Assembly: GCF_037038585.1 (NCBI RefSeq)
Contig: NC_092523.1
Location: 45,208,501-45,272,500, forward strand
Length of the DNA: 64,000 bases
Origin: Patagioenas fasciata
Lineage: Eukaryota > Chordata > Aves > Columbiformes > Columbidae
Reading direction: 5' to 3'
Positions 13,601-27,500 of the stretch are shown piece by piece; the first letter of the stretch is position 1; each line of letters starts with the position of its first letter. The position numbers were made by a program, and so were the translations under genes. A model generated the notes under the pieces. It searched no databases. It was not told where the DNA came from and worked only from the letters and a program-made list of their open reading frames with translations.

Positions 13601-16600
13601 TAACTGAAAGCTTTGCTTCTTGATAAAATATGAACAGCTTTCCCTAGGGCTCTAATTCCATCTCTTTAAAATGTTAATTTACAGTAATTTTTCTTAATAT
13701 AGGGCTATAATGGTGGCTGTAACGACGGCTTCATGTTTCAGTGAATACCAGCTTTGTCTTATTCCATATTCAGTCTCTCTGGATGAAAAGTTTTATTATG
13801 CACATTGACAGAAGTCAATGTCTGTTTGTTATTTCAGTTTTATATGTAACAAGCCTGAACACAGAGAAATTAAGTTGCTAGCTCTATTATGATGTAGTTT
13901 GGATTTGAAAATGAAAAGAGGGAAAGTAAAATGGGCCAAACAACCACAACAAAAATACATAGCAACCAGCATTACGAGACTGTGTGTAGCTCCAAGAATG
14001 AACAAAATTCACAACACAATAGAAATGGGAGGAAGCTTTATAGGGGCATTGAATTTAGAAGAAAACATCTGCAGGAGAAGGAATTAAATATTCTGAAGAA
14101 CTTCTGGGACAAAATAAAGAAGAAGAATAGAACAAAGCCTTGTCAGATTCAGAGATGTATTCTGATGAGTATTCACTTTGAATGCTTGGGGAAAGAGCTC
14201 ATAGAGAATTTTGGTCAGAACAGTCAGGGTGAGCCAGGGACAAGCGCCCTGTGGAAAGACAGCACCTAGGAAATGCAGTAGGAGAGGAAAGTGCACGGCA
14301 GAGCTGGCAAGCATCACTGTAAATCCAGGAAAGGATCTCTGTCGATCCACAGTCAAGGAGATTTTACACAGCCATTGTGAAAAAGTTTTAAAGATGCCCA
14401 AGACAAAGATGTTGCAGCTGAACTATGCTAACTGTTGTGAGATACACCTTAATAGGAAAAGGCTGGACAAGAGGATGTTATCATTACGGTTACTTGTTTT
14501 GTGAATGTTATACAACCCTTGCTTTCAACACTACAAATTTATAAAACTTTCTTAATTCTGCTTCCATTGCTTTGCAAAGTCCATGGCCTTCAATGGAAGC
14601 TGAATGGAGCTCTGAATCAGTGACCTAATGTCTCCTTCTAGTTTTTTAAAATTATTTTTTCTCTGTAAATAGTACAATGGTCCTTTAGTATAGTACAGCC
14701 ATATAGGATATTTCTTATCATAATAATTTCATCAAGGTATTTATATTATTATATATAATTAATATTAAAAGCACCACTAATGAATATCTGTGTATGCTTG
14801 CATCTTGAGGTAATGAACATAGGTTTCTGTTTCAGTTGAAGGTGGGTGATGGAATATGAGGCAACACCAGCTCAGAAAAGAAGAGCTAAAGATGGTCAGT
14901 GTTTAGAGCTTAAAGGCCATGGTACACAAATACAGGAATTAGTACATTTCACTTCTAGGTCTGCATGGAATTAAGAGTGAAATAAAAGCTGAAAAACAGA
15001 ATCTTCCATTTAATTCTCATAGATAATAAACTCTAAAATCAGGTGCATGCAGGTAGTCTTTCAATGACACTTACAAACTTGTAAGTCATGAACTGGGGAA
15101 TACAACCGGCTCTTTGAGAACTGGCATTGCCAGGTGCTGAGCCATGGAGCATGAGGTTTCTCCCCCATCAGCAAGGTGAAGAGGCTAAATGTCTTCAGCA
15201 TCCCAAAACTGTCACAGTTGTTCAACTCAGTATTACTAGGTAGCAGATAGGATCCCTCCAGGCAGTATGGTAACATTGAAATGGATAGTTTTCCTGTCTT
15301 AGAGAAGATTTCTCAATAACTTCTAGGGTATCAAGTAATTTGATGTGCAATTGGGATGCTTGCAGACACAGGCCGTTCTAAAGCGAGTTAACTCCAGTTG
15401 TCCCTCTGTAGACTCCTAAAGCAAGGAATAAAATGTTTTCTCTTAATTAATCCACGTACTTTATGTTTTCAGACTGCAAGGAAAAACACTTTCTAAATTG
15501 GCTTAGATTATGCCGCATTTTATCATACTTTTAAAATATTACTTTAATAAGAGCTTCATCTGAAAACTGAATTATTTCTGGAACATCATATGCAATGAAT
15601 AAGGAGACGGTGTTAGCAGTAGTAATTATTTTCTCTTCAAAGCACCCTAAATTTTTAAATGCACTCGGAACAGAAAAATTACTGCCCAGAGTACTGGCAA
15701 CATAGTGATGGGCAAACAAGGAGCCCAATGCATAAGAACGCGGTAACACGAACAAGACACCGTATCTCCTGGTGTCTGTCTGCCAGGGCATTTCACCTTC
15801 TGCTCCTATTAGATTGTACCATAGCTAGTTTTATGGAAGATGTGTACCCAGTCCTAGCCAGAAAACTTACCTGTTTATATGTATCATGCTAACAGAACAG
15901 TTATAGTTATTGGAGTCAGAAGTACTGTTTTGTATATGGTTTGCAGAGATTAGTTATTCACTGAAGAGCAGCGAAGGCTTCTTGATAACTTATGTTCCTC
16001 ACTAAGTACAGTAACTTTGTTTAAGTACCGGGGAGTAAAAGGAGGAAGGGAAATACTATTTTGTTTGCTAACAATATTCATGAACAAAGAAGGAAATAAC
16101 CCATGATTTACATAGCTAGGGTCCATTTTTTTTTATAACTGGTGCTTTATCAGGAAGAGCATATAGAGGATTTGCAAATGTGTCACCAATACTGCAGTGC
16201 CTGGTAAAGAAGAAAAGCCCTCAGAAAGAGTAGATTTTTTAGCAGACATTGGGATTTGCTATTATAATCCATCCCCTATACTTCTGATAAATAAATTATT
16301 GCAGGAGATACAACAATATCACCTATTAGATAGCTATGGTATTCAAATACTACATTTACTTTTATAAAATCAATTCTGTAAAATACTCTCTATTCAGTGT
16401 GGTCACTAAGGTATAAAATATATGAATAATACTTACGCACCAATGGAATCACATTTAGAAATCAAATTTCTGCTGTGTGACAAAGACAAGCTACAAAAAT
16501 CCCTGGATTTATGAAGTGGAAGGGTGTGGGGGGGAGGAAGATGATAAAAATAATATTGCTCTAGAGATTTACAAGTATCACATATTCAATAAAGTATATT

Positions 16601-17099
16601 ATAAAAATAAAATGATCCAGCATCAACAAAAATCAACTAGGCTGTGTTAGTTTTACACAAATCTTTCTTCTCTTAGACCTTGTAGTTTAATTTTGTTACA
16701 TATTTTAACCTCAGTGCTTTCTCCTGTTGAACCACTCATTGAGCAAATATTTCGAAGAGGTTTGTATTTGCCTCCACAAGAGAATAAGAAAGACGAGCAT
16801 TTTAGTGAACCATCACCTTTTTTTAATAAGCACCTAAGGAGGTTGCTATGTTTTTCCTGGCCAAAAACGCAAAATGTCTGTAAAGGTGGAGCACAGGTGG
16901 CAAGCATTCAATAGATTCATGTTTTTTCTGATTCTAATGTCCTCTATACTGATATGTGGATTAAAGAATGTATAAACCATGCAGACAAAATTTATTCAGC
17001 CAAGCAAGTAAAAGAATGGTGCAGAACTCCAGTAGCTGGAGCAAGAGCCATGTCACAATGTGTATTTATAGCAACTCATTCCTCAACAAATAATTTTCA
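7661..17099. other. AT-rich non-coding stretch, no gene recognised
   Basis: Only short overlapping open frames occur, the longest about 112 codons at 13931-14269 with a competing frame on the other strand. Visible items are an 11-bp hairpin with a 23-base loop at 8159-8203, a 15-T tract at 10736-10750, and a small knot of four CpGs at 15739-15762 that stands out where CpG is otherwise scarce. I recognise no transposon, RNA gene or exon. Confidence 0.6.
8159..8203. repeat. Small hairpin with 23-base loop
   Basis: Arms tttcatagttt (8159-8169) and aaactatgaaa (8193-8203) are exact reverse complements. The stem is only 11 bp and AT-rich, so a chance origin is reasonable. Confidence 0.6.
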
Positions 17100-17165
17100 C
17101 TGTGTGGGTGCAGGACTCAGTGTATGACCCAAGGTTGGGAACAGTCTGACACCCCTGCTCTAGTA
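17100..17165 (-). mobile_element. hAT-like transposon terminus with possible 8-bp target-site copy
   Basis: Read on the minus strand, the sequence starting at 17157 is caggggtgtcagactgttcc. It begins with CAGGGGTGTCA, an end typical of many vertebrate hAT (Charlie-type) elements. The eight bases just outside the end, ctctagta at 17158-17165, fit the hAT target preference nTCTAGAn. I could not find the partner terminus with confidence. A near copy of the 8-mer (ctccagta) sits at about 17026-17033, but the bases next to it do not match the other end. It is probably a truncated or decayed non-autonomous element. Confidence 0.4.
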
Positions 17166-20100
17166 AGGCCTGTGTTAGTAAGAATTCTGAGATATTCTGT
17201 CTTGCAAGCAGCTTTCTCAAACATAATGTCCTCAGACTAGTGGCTGATATTTATTGCTGAGAAGAGGCCATTGACAGAGCTCTTTGTGCACACTCTGCAG
17301 GAGGAAGAAGGCAACACCTGCCTTTGGTTCCCCATTTTTGATGTTATGAGAAAAGTGAAAAGATTGAGCCAAAATGAACTTTCCAGAAATTTTTCTTCCT
17401 TTACCATTGGCTGCGGGTGTCTTATGCCATATAATGCATCCATTGTGACCAGCCTGGCAAACAATGACGAGGGATATGCCCGTTTAATTTCCAAATTGTT
17501 AAAATCCAGTGCTATGTCAAGACACCCCACATCTTCCAGTGTCTGCAGGCATCAACTAATTGTCAAATCAGAAAACTGTAGGATATTTTGGGGTCCATGC
17601 ATGATCTTACCTGGAGTACAGACAAACTACACTCCAGCCCTGCAGCCGCGATGTTTATAACTCCAAGTATTTTCATATTTTCAATTCTAATCTACCCAGT
17701 TTTTCCCCTAATCCTTCTCTGTAGGAAAATCAGTCTTCCACGCACACATTCTAAATGTCTTATAACCAACAGATTTCTAACAAACTATATGCTGATGTTA
17801 TCTATGAAAGTTGTGATTAGCAACAATCAAATAATTATCTAATTTCTCTTCATCCTATATTGAAAAATATCTACATCCAAACCTGAATTTATAAATTCAT
17901 TATGAAATTTCTAACCTGGATCATTTATCTATTATTTGTTCTCCACATATGGCTTCAAGCCTCATTCTGTTTTGACTGGGGTTTTTTTTGGTTTTTTGAG
18001 GTTGTTTGTTTGTTTATTTGGTTGTTTTTCTTCGTTAAAGGTCAATTATAGTCTTTTATCAATCTATTCATTAAATACTAATTTGAGCAGATAAGTTAAC
18101 ACTGTCCAATATCAGTAATTATAATTAGTAATAATTAGTTGCAGCATTTGTAAATTGTGGTTTATATTTCATTCATCTGGATAGTGATAGAAAAATATAA
18201 TTGTAACCAATCCAAAGATCCTGTTGAAGCCTTTTTAAATCAAAAGTAAAATTTGATGAATTCTATTTTTGTGTGCATTTCAATACAGCACAATCATACA
18301 GATTTGCACACAGTTGTAACCTTGCATGGGATTTCACTGAAAAAGGAAGATTAATTAGCAAAACAGTAACACTGTGTTCTCAGTTATACTCACACAATAT
18401 TGCAAGCATAAAAGCATCAAAGCCTTTCAATCTCTCTTTCAACAGGTGTAAAACAAAAGGAGATTGCTATATATTTATCAAGTGACACAAGCTCTATTAT
18501 AGGTCTGATGAAATTTAAGAGTTATCTGACAAAAAATCCCGGACTTCATAGTTGACTAAGTGCCAATTTTAAAATAGTTCTCTATTCCCACACAACACCC
18601 ACATCTTCTTTAATCCTTAGAGTAATGTCTTCATCATATGTCGAGGTTTTTATGCAAATCTGTTCTCAATTGGCTTTTTTTTTTCCTCCCCCTCCCCGCC
18701 ACACTTTTTGATGTTTTGGACTTTCGGAGTAGATAGATCTGGGCACACAAGTTGTTATAAAATTGACCATGTGGAAATCCACCATCATTTCAGCTGTGTG
18801 TAATGCAGAAAACACAGCAACCTGCTGTTTGGAGCTGGTTTTTGAAGTCTGGAACAGTTCTCCCAGAACTGTTGACAGCTCTTCATAAACAAGTAAATGC
18901 TAGCAGAAGAACAAAAGAAATTATGATGAGAGCCGTGAGTGGCACTGCAAAAAGATGAGTTTCTTTTGACATTTAGAGCCACCTGGCAGTGAGGCATAAG
19001 ACAAAAGCATCTGCATGACAGAAAAGAATTTCAAGATTCTGTAAATCTATGGATGACTCTTTCTGGAATTTTAGGGGGAAGATGCTGATAAATAAGAAAA
19101 AAAAAAATCCCAAATACTATGTTTATTTTTTTTTTTCTTTATTATTATTATGGTCTACATCCTGCTTTTGGTTTCTTTGGTAGAAAATCTAGAGAAAATC
19201 TATGGATTCTGAAGTAATGACTCTGAGTGGTCTTGGTGCAAAATGAAACCAGAATTTTGTACTGTGCCTTCAGTCATCTCCATACTTTTAGTTTCCACCC
19301 TCATAATACTCCATGAAAGATATACAGAGTGGCTTGAAGCATTGTGAAGTGGTTAGCAATACAAAAAACACCCGACCAAACAAAAAAAGACAAACATAAC
19401 TGTGAGAGAATGGTTTTCTTTTTTTTATGTTTCTAGTTGTGTTTCAGAGAAGAAATTTCTTTCCATCAGAAGGGAAATTGCTTTGTGACTAAAATGACAT
19501 TAGACTACCTCCTATGAATTTCCTGAAAGCACAGGAAAGCAACAGTAAAAAAGAGCAAACAAATGCTGCTGCATGAATAATTTGAAAAAATAAACCATGT
19601 TTTACAGCATGTATTTCAGAAATTCTGAAACCAGGAGGAATTGTTAGATCTCCTGCATAACAACAGTCCTTAGACCTTTTTTTAATTAATTCTTATTTAA
19701 TTAAAACTTAATAACAACAACAGTGACCCAGTCTTGATTTAAAGTATCAACACTTTTGAAGAACCTGCTGCACTATTTCGTAAGTAGTTCCAAAGACAAT
19801 CACCATAATTGTCAAAATGCACCACTCGATTTCTAGCTTGAATTGAACTAGCTTCAACATCCAGATAGTGGATTTTGTTTTACCTTTGTCTGCTGTATTG
19901 AGAAGCCTCCTATTATCATATACATTCCCCAAAGCACTTACAGACAGTGGGGAAAACAAACAAACAACAACAAAAAGTAACAAACCCCACCACTATTTAT
20001 CCACCATAAATGTATTTGTTTATGAATAGAAGATAAAAGACTCCATCTATGAAGCTTATCAAAGGGAAGGTTAAGTCATATTTGAACATGACAGAATAGC

Positions 20101-23100
20101 TTTCAGAGGAAAGATTTTAATTTGTGTGAGCTGAACGATGAGGTAGGTACATAATCTGTTATTTTTTGAAGTATTAGTAACACATAGAGGTCCAGATGAG
20201 TTTCAGACTGGTGCTTTCTGTCTAAGTGACAGCAGCCACATCTTGTTTCTCTCAAGCAGAGATGAGTCAGACTGCAGCTCCAGAGAAAGTGTGATGGAAG
20301 ACAACAAAGACAGTGAAAATACCTCAGCCCTGTGCATGTGTGACCAATGCTTCAGCGTGATGGTTAACGTTTGTACCGAGCCCTCTGCACATTTCTGGCA
20401 CGTTTCTGGCAAAGGATACAAAACCAACTGCCTTTCGCCTTTCCAACAGTGGTAGCAACATAAATGAGAAACTGTCCACCAGCCACTTTCTATGGACTTG
20501 TCCACTTCTACCTACTGTAAGAGGCACAGTGGAATAACGTGCAGTGGAAATAAAGGCTAAAAGGAACTGGAGAAAGGAGTGGATTTTGGTTTTCTCCATA
20601 TTTATTCCTACAAGTTCTGCATGCACTGTGTACAAGCACCTTAGCTGTGTCTTACATCCCATTAGAAAGGTGATTTCTCTAAGGGTAATTTGTGCATCTG
20701 TAAAGGGCTTAGTCAGAAAAAGTATCCAAGACTTGAGAACTGCTATTGTGATTGATGGTTATGTATTTGGACATGTTTTATTCCTAGTTACTACAAACCC
20801 AAATTTATATATGTAGAAAAGTAATTATACGCATTCCAAGGGTCACTGTACCCCAGGAAAAACACAGATTAGAGGGCTCTTGGCTACTGAAGATACCTTG
20901 GTTTGGCCCATGGAATGAAGGAACTACTAGACATGTTCTGATCCCTTTGAAATGAGCATTACAAATATTTTTCTCTACTGATGCTGCCAACCATCTGGCA
21001 GATATCATAAAATAAGAAATATATAACGCTGTTAAGACAAGATGCTGTCTGTATTACAGTAATAGATAAAGAATCTTTGTTCAAAACCTTACATTATTTT
21101 TTTAGTGGAAGACAGAAGAGGGAGAAGATTTTTCAAAAAATAAGGGAATACTAACTTCCAGGATAGTAAAGCAAACAACAAAAAAAAAGTGAAGCAGAGA
21201 GTATAAGGTGGGCATATTAGTCATCACTAAAATCCCAACAGATTTCTTCCAAACTTCTTGTAGATGACACATATAATATAATTTAGTATGTAAAAAATAT
21301 CATCTGCTTACTGCACCACCAAGTGAGTACTAACACAAATAAAAGTACTACTACAATAGCAATTATGGGCATACGAAGTGAAAACAATAAAGCAGGACAG
21401 AATTCAAACCATGCATCCTACTTTTGTGGAGAATTTAGAAGAAGGTTTGCATCGCCCATCACATAGGCCTGCGTGATCCATATATAAAATTTGCTAAGCC
21501 ACATTATATTTTTTAAGTACACCATATAAGCAGAGGATAAAATGTTTTTCAAGGATGCCCTTGCACACAGGATGTGATTAATACAGATGAGGGAATCAGT
21601 TGTCTCTATGAATGCCCAAACTGAAGCTTCCTGCAAAGGCTAGTGTCGGCAAGGGAAAAATTAAGATTAATATCACTTAAAGAAGAGTATTTGACTGGAG
21701 CAGATAGCTGTATCTGCCCTTGTCTGTACTGATAGAGGTCTCCTGGACTTCAAAGGGTCCATACAGTCAAGTTCAAAGTGGATACCAAAATAAATATGGA
21801 TTCTAGACCGCACATCTGGGTCTTATATACCTGTCCACAACAACACAAACGCCCATACTCACTAATGGCATTCTGGTTTTTGAGTAGAAAAATGCATTTT
21901 CAAGGAAACTCTACCTGTGCTTTTTAGCTTTCCCCATTCTGTGATTGTGATGGAAAACTGCACGCTCAGCCTGATATAAATTTGATTCTGTCATGATCCT
22001 CAAATCCCTTTCCTTGTTTTATCAGAAATTAGTGCTTCAGAAAGCTGTGCCTGCTTTATCAAACAAAATGTAATACCTGACCAAGGAGTTATGTAAGTTA
22101 CTCAAGTATTCTCTAAAGTGGGATAATTCTTCATTCTACCCAGATCAGTTAGCAACTGTTTATGTTTTCTGTATGCTGCCATCAAAAGAGTACAGTATTA
22201 CTATAACAGAAAGAAACAGGGCTCAGCATATGCTCTCTGGATCACAGATGAATGCATAGTTTAAACTACCAGTATGAAATAAAAGACTAAGCTAGATACC
22301 GAGTTCCACAATAGACTATTCCCAGACCTTCTATCTAATTCTCTGCTGCGGGAGGTATAATCATAGCTGGCATTCTACATCTATGTTATTAAGAGAATCT
22401 TGTCCCAAGCAAAAGCTACCCTAGGACAAATATGAAAAAGGGGACATGGAGAAGAATAACCATAGCAGCAACAAAAGTAAGTATAATAAGGTCTAGCCAA
22501 TACTGAGATTGTCAAACTGAATGTGGTGCTCCAAATACCTGTTCTAGGTTGAGTCCATAAAGTGGAATAAACAGGAAAACAAAATGAAACAAAACAAACT
22601 GTTTAAAAACTATGTAGGAACAGAATTTTATGGATGTATTATAAATAACTGAAAAGTCTCAAAATCTGTGTTATAGCTCATGTACATTTTAAGTAGCTCT
22701 TGGTAGGACAAACTCTTATTGTATGTAAAACAATGTGCTGTGAAAAGCTTCCTCTTCCATACCCACAGAATTCTGTATTCGAGACATTGGAATATATTGT
22801 CAGTATGATGTGACCATCTTTGCACATTGAGTGAAAAAATGCAGATTATATTGATACCTGTCCTTCTACACTGGTAAAAACACCAGGACTTTTGGAGACT
22901 TACATGAATCAATTACTATTAATAAGTATCATTTTGATGATAAAATGGACTCAGGAATATCTCTAAATTGAACTGCTTTTAGCTACACTAGAATGAAGTG
23001 TATAATAACTCTCCCAAAGTACTTGTGTCCCACTGTTGGACATCAGCTGAAATACATTAGTTCAGCACTTTATTTATTAACTCTCTTTTACACTGAAAAA

Positions 23101-24469
23101 TTAGTCTGTCTTCGAATTAAACAAAGGCAGATGGAAACCTTGGAGCGTGTTATGGTGTGGTTGTGTGGATGAACAATTAGGAAACATAAGGCTAAAATGA
23201 TCCTGCTCCTGTGTGAGGGCATTAGGTTTTCCTAATGTAAAAGAGTTTTCTGTCTGTTTTCCCATTCAACAATGATCTCTGCTGACATTAAACTGTCAGA
23301 TAAAGCCAAGATTTTCAGTTCAGTGTTGCTTTTGATGTCTGCTTGGGAGAAGCAAAACTAACTCCCCTCCACATCCTTCCATTTTGGCAAAATCCTGTAC
23401 TTTGTTCAGATAAAGTGCAAAACATCTTGCAGTAAGGGAAAGCAATAACATGAACATTCTGAATTACAGAAGTCTTTCTGGCACAATTGAATAGCCCTGG
23501 CTGAAATAGAAAGACAGGAATAGTTTTTGTTCATTCTATATCTAACATTGCTACTTTTCTTCTTTCCTTTTCCTTTCCATTAACAGATTAGAGATGCACT
23601 TCATAACCCTGAAAAACTAATAACAACCATTTGGTATTCTAACAGCATGTTACAGTTTGGTATTATCTGATTCTGTGCCCTGAATTTATTATACTTTAAT
23701 TCAAGCATTTACCTAAGGAATGGCATCCTTGCACATATAAAAAACCAGGATCGATTACATACATAAGCATATGCTACAGTCATCAATTTAATAAAAAAGT
23801 CATCTTTTCCTTCTATGTAAATCTATAAAACACTCTCACTTCTCAGCCAGCACTTACTTGTTTGTAAGCTGTGTTTGAGTGGCTTGGGTGAATACATGCA
23901 AGTGGAAAAGCTACTCTATTCTGACTGAATAACATGTCACCTCAAATTAAGAAAGTGAGCTGCAATAGAAGAAACATTAATTAAATCAAGGAGAACTATG
24001 TGCTCAAACTAGGAATTTATTTGGAAATGCTCTAGGGGAAAGAAAATGAAATGAGAAACAAACCCCATCTCAAACTATACTCAGAAAGCTGCAGCTGGAA
24101 GCAGACACAGTCATAGACTAAAATCTGCCAGTCTACTACAAGAAACTTGATACCAGTTAGATAGCAGGATGTTAGTAAACAAATTTTGTGTTGCATTCCC
24201 TAAAGTTTTTGCAGTTGCTTGATTGCCAGATGTTTTGTGCATGTTTATGGCCCTATGAAAGAAAGACAAAACACATGAATACATGCATATATAAATTTAT
24301 GTTTGTGGTAGCTGTTTCAAGTTTTGCATGTGCCCAATCCAGAGTGATATTTGTCCTGTTTCCTACTTCTACCTAAACAGTTTCCATTTTGTAGTTTCAT
24401 ATTTTGATGCCCATTTGATATTGAAGATAATGGATAGAGGAGAACACAAGCTAAGGAGAAGCTTGTCTA
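17166..24469. other. AT-rich non-coding stretch, no gene recognised
   Basis: No gene is supported. Between 17237 and 17660 both strands are open (129 codons plus, 97 minus), but neither product resembles a family I know. A G/T-rich simple tract lies at 17978-18029 and a dense run of TAATTA-type cores at 18116-18139. The rest is unique AT-rich DNA with short A or T runs. Confidence 0.6.
17978..18029 (+). repeat. T/G-rich simple repeat (GTTT type)
   Basis: A G4-T8-GG-T6 stretch is followed by repeats of gttt. Similar (GTTT)n plus homopolymer tracts recur at 49752-49793 and, on the other strand, at 59241-59282. Confidence 0.8.
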
Positions 24470-24514
24470 GAAAAAAAAAAAAAAAAGAAAAAGAAAGAAA
24501 GAAAAAAGAAGAGA
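24470..24514 (+). repeat. Poly-A followed by GAAA simple repeat
   Basis: Sixteen A residues (24471-24486) pass into a GAAA-type purine tract that ends in gaagagagg. It may be the expanded tail of an old retroposon, but no element body was recognised upstream. Confidence 0.85.
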
Positions 24515-27500
24515 GGCATTTAAGAGAACAGATATGACAGGTCGCATTATTGTATTTCAATCAGGTACAGCAAATTAAAAAACAAAACAAAACTTGTTCT
24601 CTTTTACTCAGAAAAATGAAAACCAGAAAGTAAATTAAAAATCGTGAAGTACATCAGATAGTGATGAAAGAATAAATATTCTTGAATTATTTGATATTTC
24701 ATTGTATTGATTTCTCATACTAGACTATATGGAACTTACTTACTTGCTATGAATTTCAGATACACCAGACTGTGATATCTCAAACAAAAATGAATATGGA
24801 AGATTTGGAGAGGGGACTGGAAGGATCTAAATGCTTAAATCAGAGATGGATCCATAAGTTTTCCTCTGCAGTATTAAAGAGGTATTTGACAAGTATGGCT
24901 TCTTCCCCCTTAATCAAACTCTTTTTCTATTCTGATAAGGCTATTAATTTCTTACCAGAAGCACATTTCAACCAGTGAACAGTGGACTGCATGGGGTGCG
25001 GTGGGGGAGAGCTAAAAGCTCCAGCTCTAAATACTCTGCTGAGGTTTGGTAGAGACCGGAATTGCAGGTGGAATGCATGAATAGTGAAGATTAGCACATA
25101 ATCTCTGATCTTTCCTTCAAAACAAGTACTGCAATCTACAGAGATTCACGGCTAGAAACTTGAGCATGTCTGTTATAGTGAACAGTATCTGAACAGCTGC
25201 CATGGTACCAAATAACACTGTGCCGATAAGTTTACAAGGCTTACACTATGTTATTAATAAATGACAGATGTCTGCTTCCACAGCATCATTCCCATGTTCC
25301 CCATGTTTAGTTTGCTAGACAGGAATACAGACAAGAAAATGGTGTAACGTGGAGTAATGGAGTAATGTAATGACTACCCTTCTGAAACAGCCTTCACCCA
25401 TAATGAACACCAGGGCAAATTTACTGAATTTTATACATCTCATAGATCATGACCACCACTCATTAATTTCTTGAAAATTCACATTCACAGAGTTGGGTGT
25501 TACTTTTAGATATGTTGGTGATTTAAAATCTCATCCATGATTCTAAAATGCTTTTTTTTCCAAAAGAAACAGCTACTTCAAATGCAAGCCCATCAGGTAA
25601 CCATCTTTCTCCTTTTGAAGTTTGGTTGCTATTTAAACAAAACTGGCTTGATTTCAAGCAAGTCCCTGCTGTCAGCAGCATGTAAACAACATAACTCAAA
25701 AGGATTGGCATGTTATGGCCAGTGTAATGAGGAAAGAGTATGATTTATAGGATGTGGAGAATGAATGACTATGTTGCTTTACCAATGGTACCTGTGCAGT
25801 GAAGTCGAGACAGGAGAAAGTACAAAAAGAGCTCAAATTGTTGCTAGTGTGCAACATTTCAGGAATTTACTCTAAATATACAGGCAGAATGTAATAGTTA
25901 AAAAAGCACATTATGTTGAAGGCAGAGGTCATCAAAAATTTACACCAAAACAAAACAAAAATAAACAAACAAAACAAAAAACCTCAACCCTACATATCAG
26001 CACAGAATTTCACTCTGGGTGTAGAAGTAACTGCTACTATGAAAAATGTTTTCAGTTGTTTTATTTAGCACTGACCAGTGCAGAAATGCCTGGAAAGAAT
26101 TTAAAATTATTCTCACTACTTTGTAGAAGAAACAAACTATGTATCTGAAAATATATTTTGTCTTTATTTTTATCTTTATTACTAAGCCTTTAGGCTTTTA
26201 TTTAAACCTTTCCCTTGACTTTTATGAAATTTTAGCATTAATTTTAAAAAAATCTGATAAATAATTGTGCATTAAACCAATACATTCAGTTGAGCTTTCC
26301 TGAAAAGCCTGTATGATGCTGAAGTGTTATTTTGTGCAAATTATCTCTGAAGGAATCACTCATCTAAAACAGGTTTTCAGAAGAATAGTACAAATTTTTG
26401 AACAGATAACTTTTATGTATTCCTTAAAAATTTGCCCATTGTTGTTATTAATTTATGTGTCCTTCTCACTGTGAATATGAAGAAAAATCTCTCATGATCC
26501 TGTGTTTCTATGAATAACTTTCCCTCCTTCAAAAACTGATATTTGTTATTTGAGTGGAACATTGGAACCGGAAAAAAAATGCGGTAAAATGACATATATT
26601 TAGAATGGACTTCTGAGAAAAGGACATACTTCATATACAGAAATTAGAAAAATAACAGTTGGTACTAATTCTACACATACATTTTATTACGTTGGTTTAT
26701 TTTCAACATGACATTTTTTGGTTTTGTACAGAAGCCATCATATTAATGGTTAACGAATGGTTAGGTTCAAAATTATAATCTGGGAGAGAGGTTATAGGTT
26801 ATCTTATGCCATTAGGTCTCCCAAGAAACTCAGTGCTTTCCATTAGTTTCTACTTTTTGAAGGTCCCTTTTTAAGGCAAGCATTGAATACTGAGAAACAG
26901 CAAAGCAACCGTGACTCTTTTTTCCACCTCACTGCCCCAAATAGCAGCCGCACAGTACTGCCCAGCTCATTTTGATGCTTGTCTCCTTGCTACTGTGGAG
27001 CACAACAGAACGTCTTGTTTACCAGTACAGTGTGTTCCACAATTTTCTCTTATCAAACCAAAATCATTTTTCTTGAAAAACAGAGAATCATAATACAAAA
27101 ACAATTAATACAAACTGCAGTGAAAATCATACAAAAAAAAAACAAATTCAGAAAGGGTCTGTAAGAGTTTGAAACATCGTAATAGGCTGTTTCATCACAT
27201 AAACTGGAATTATGGCTAAAATATTAAAACGTTGAAAAGAATACTTTCTTAAGTGTGTACATTAAATATGTAACCAGACCTAATGAGAGGTATCTCTAAT
27301 TTTAGAGTAATAGACAATACTGAAAATGCAAGTTACAATCACTTTTTAAGTTAATGTAATACTAATAACATTCTTAACATTTCAAATCAAACCACAGAAG
27401 TATGCACACACTTGCTGTATAATAGGAAGCAAACTCTGGCTTATAATATTCTTGACTGTTTGAGCCAAAATAATATTAAAAACTGCAGTGAGATTTCAAA

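Noticed and set aside
17237-17660. Overlapping 129- and 97-codon frames next to the hAT-like end, considered as transposase remnants
   Set aside because: Neither translation shows hAT dimerisation or zinc-finger residues that I could recognise.
24470-24514. A-rich tract as the tail of a recent retrogene
   Set aside because: No gene-like body or target-site duplication could be seen upstream.
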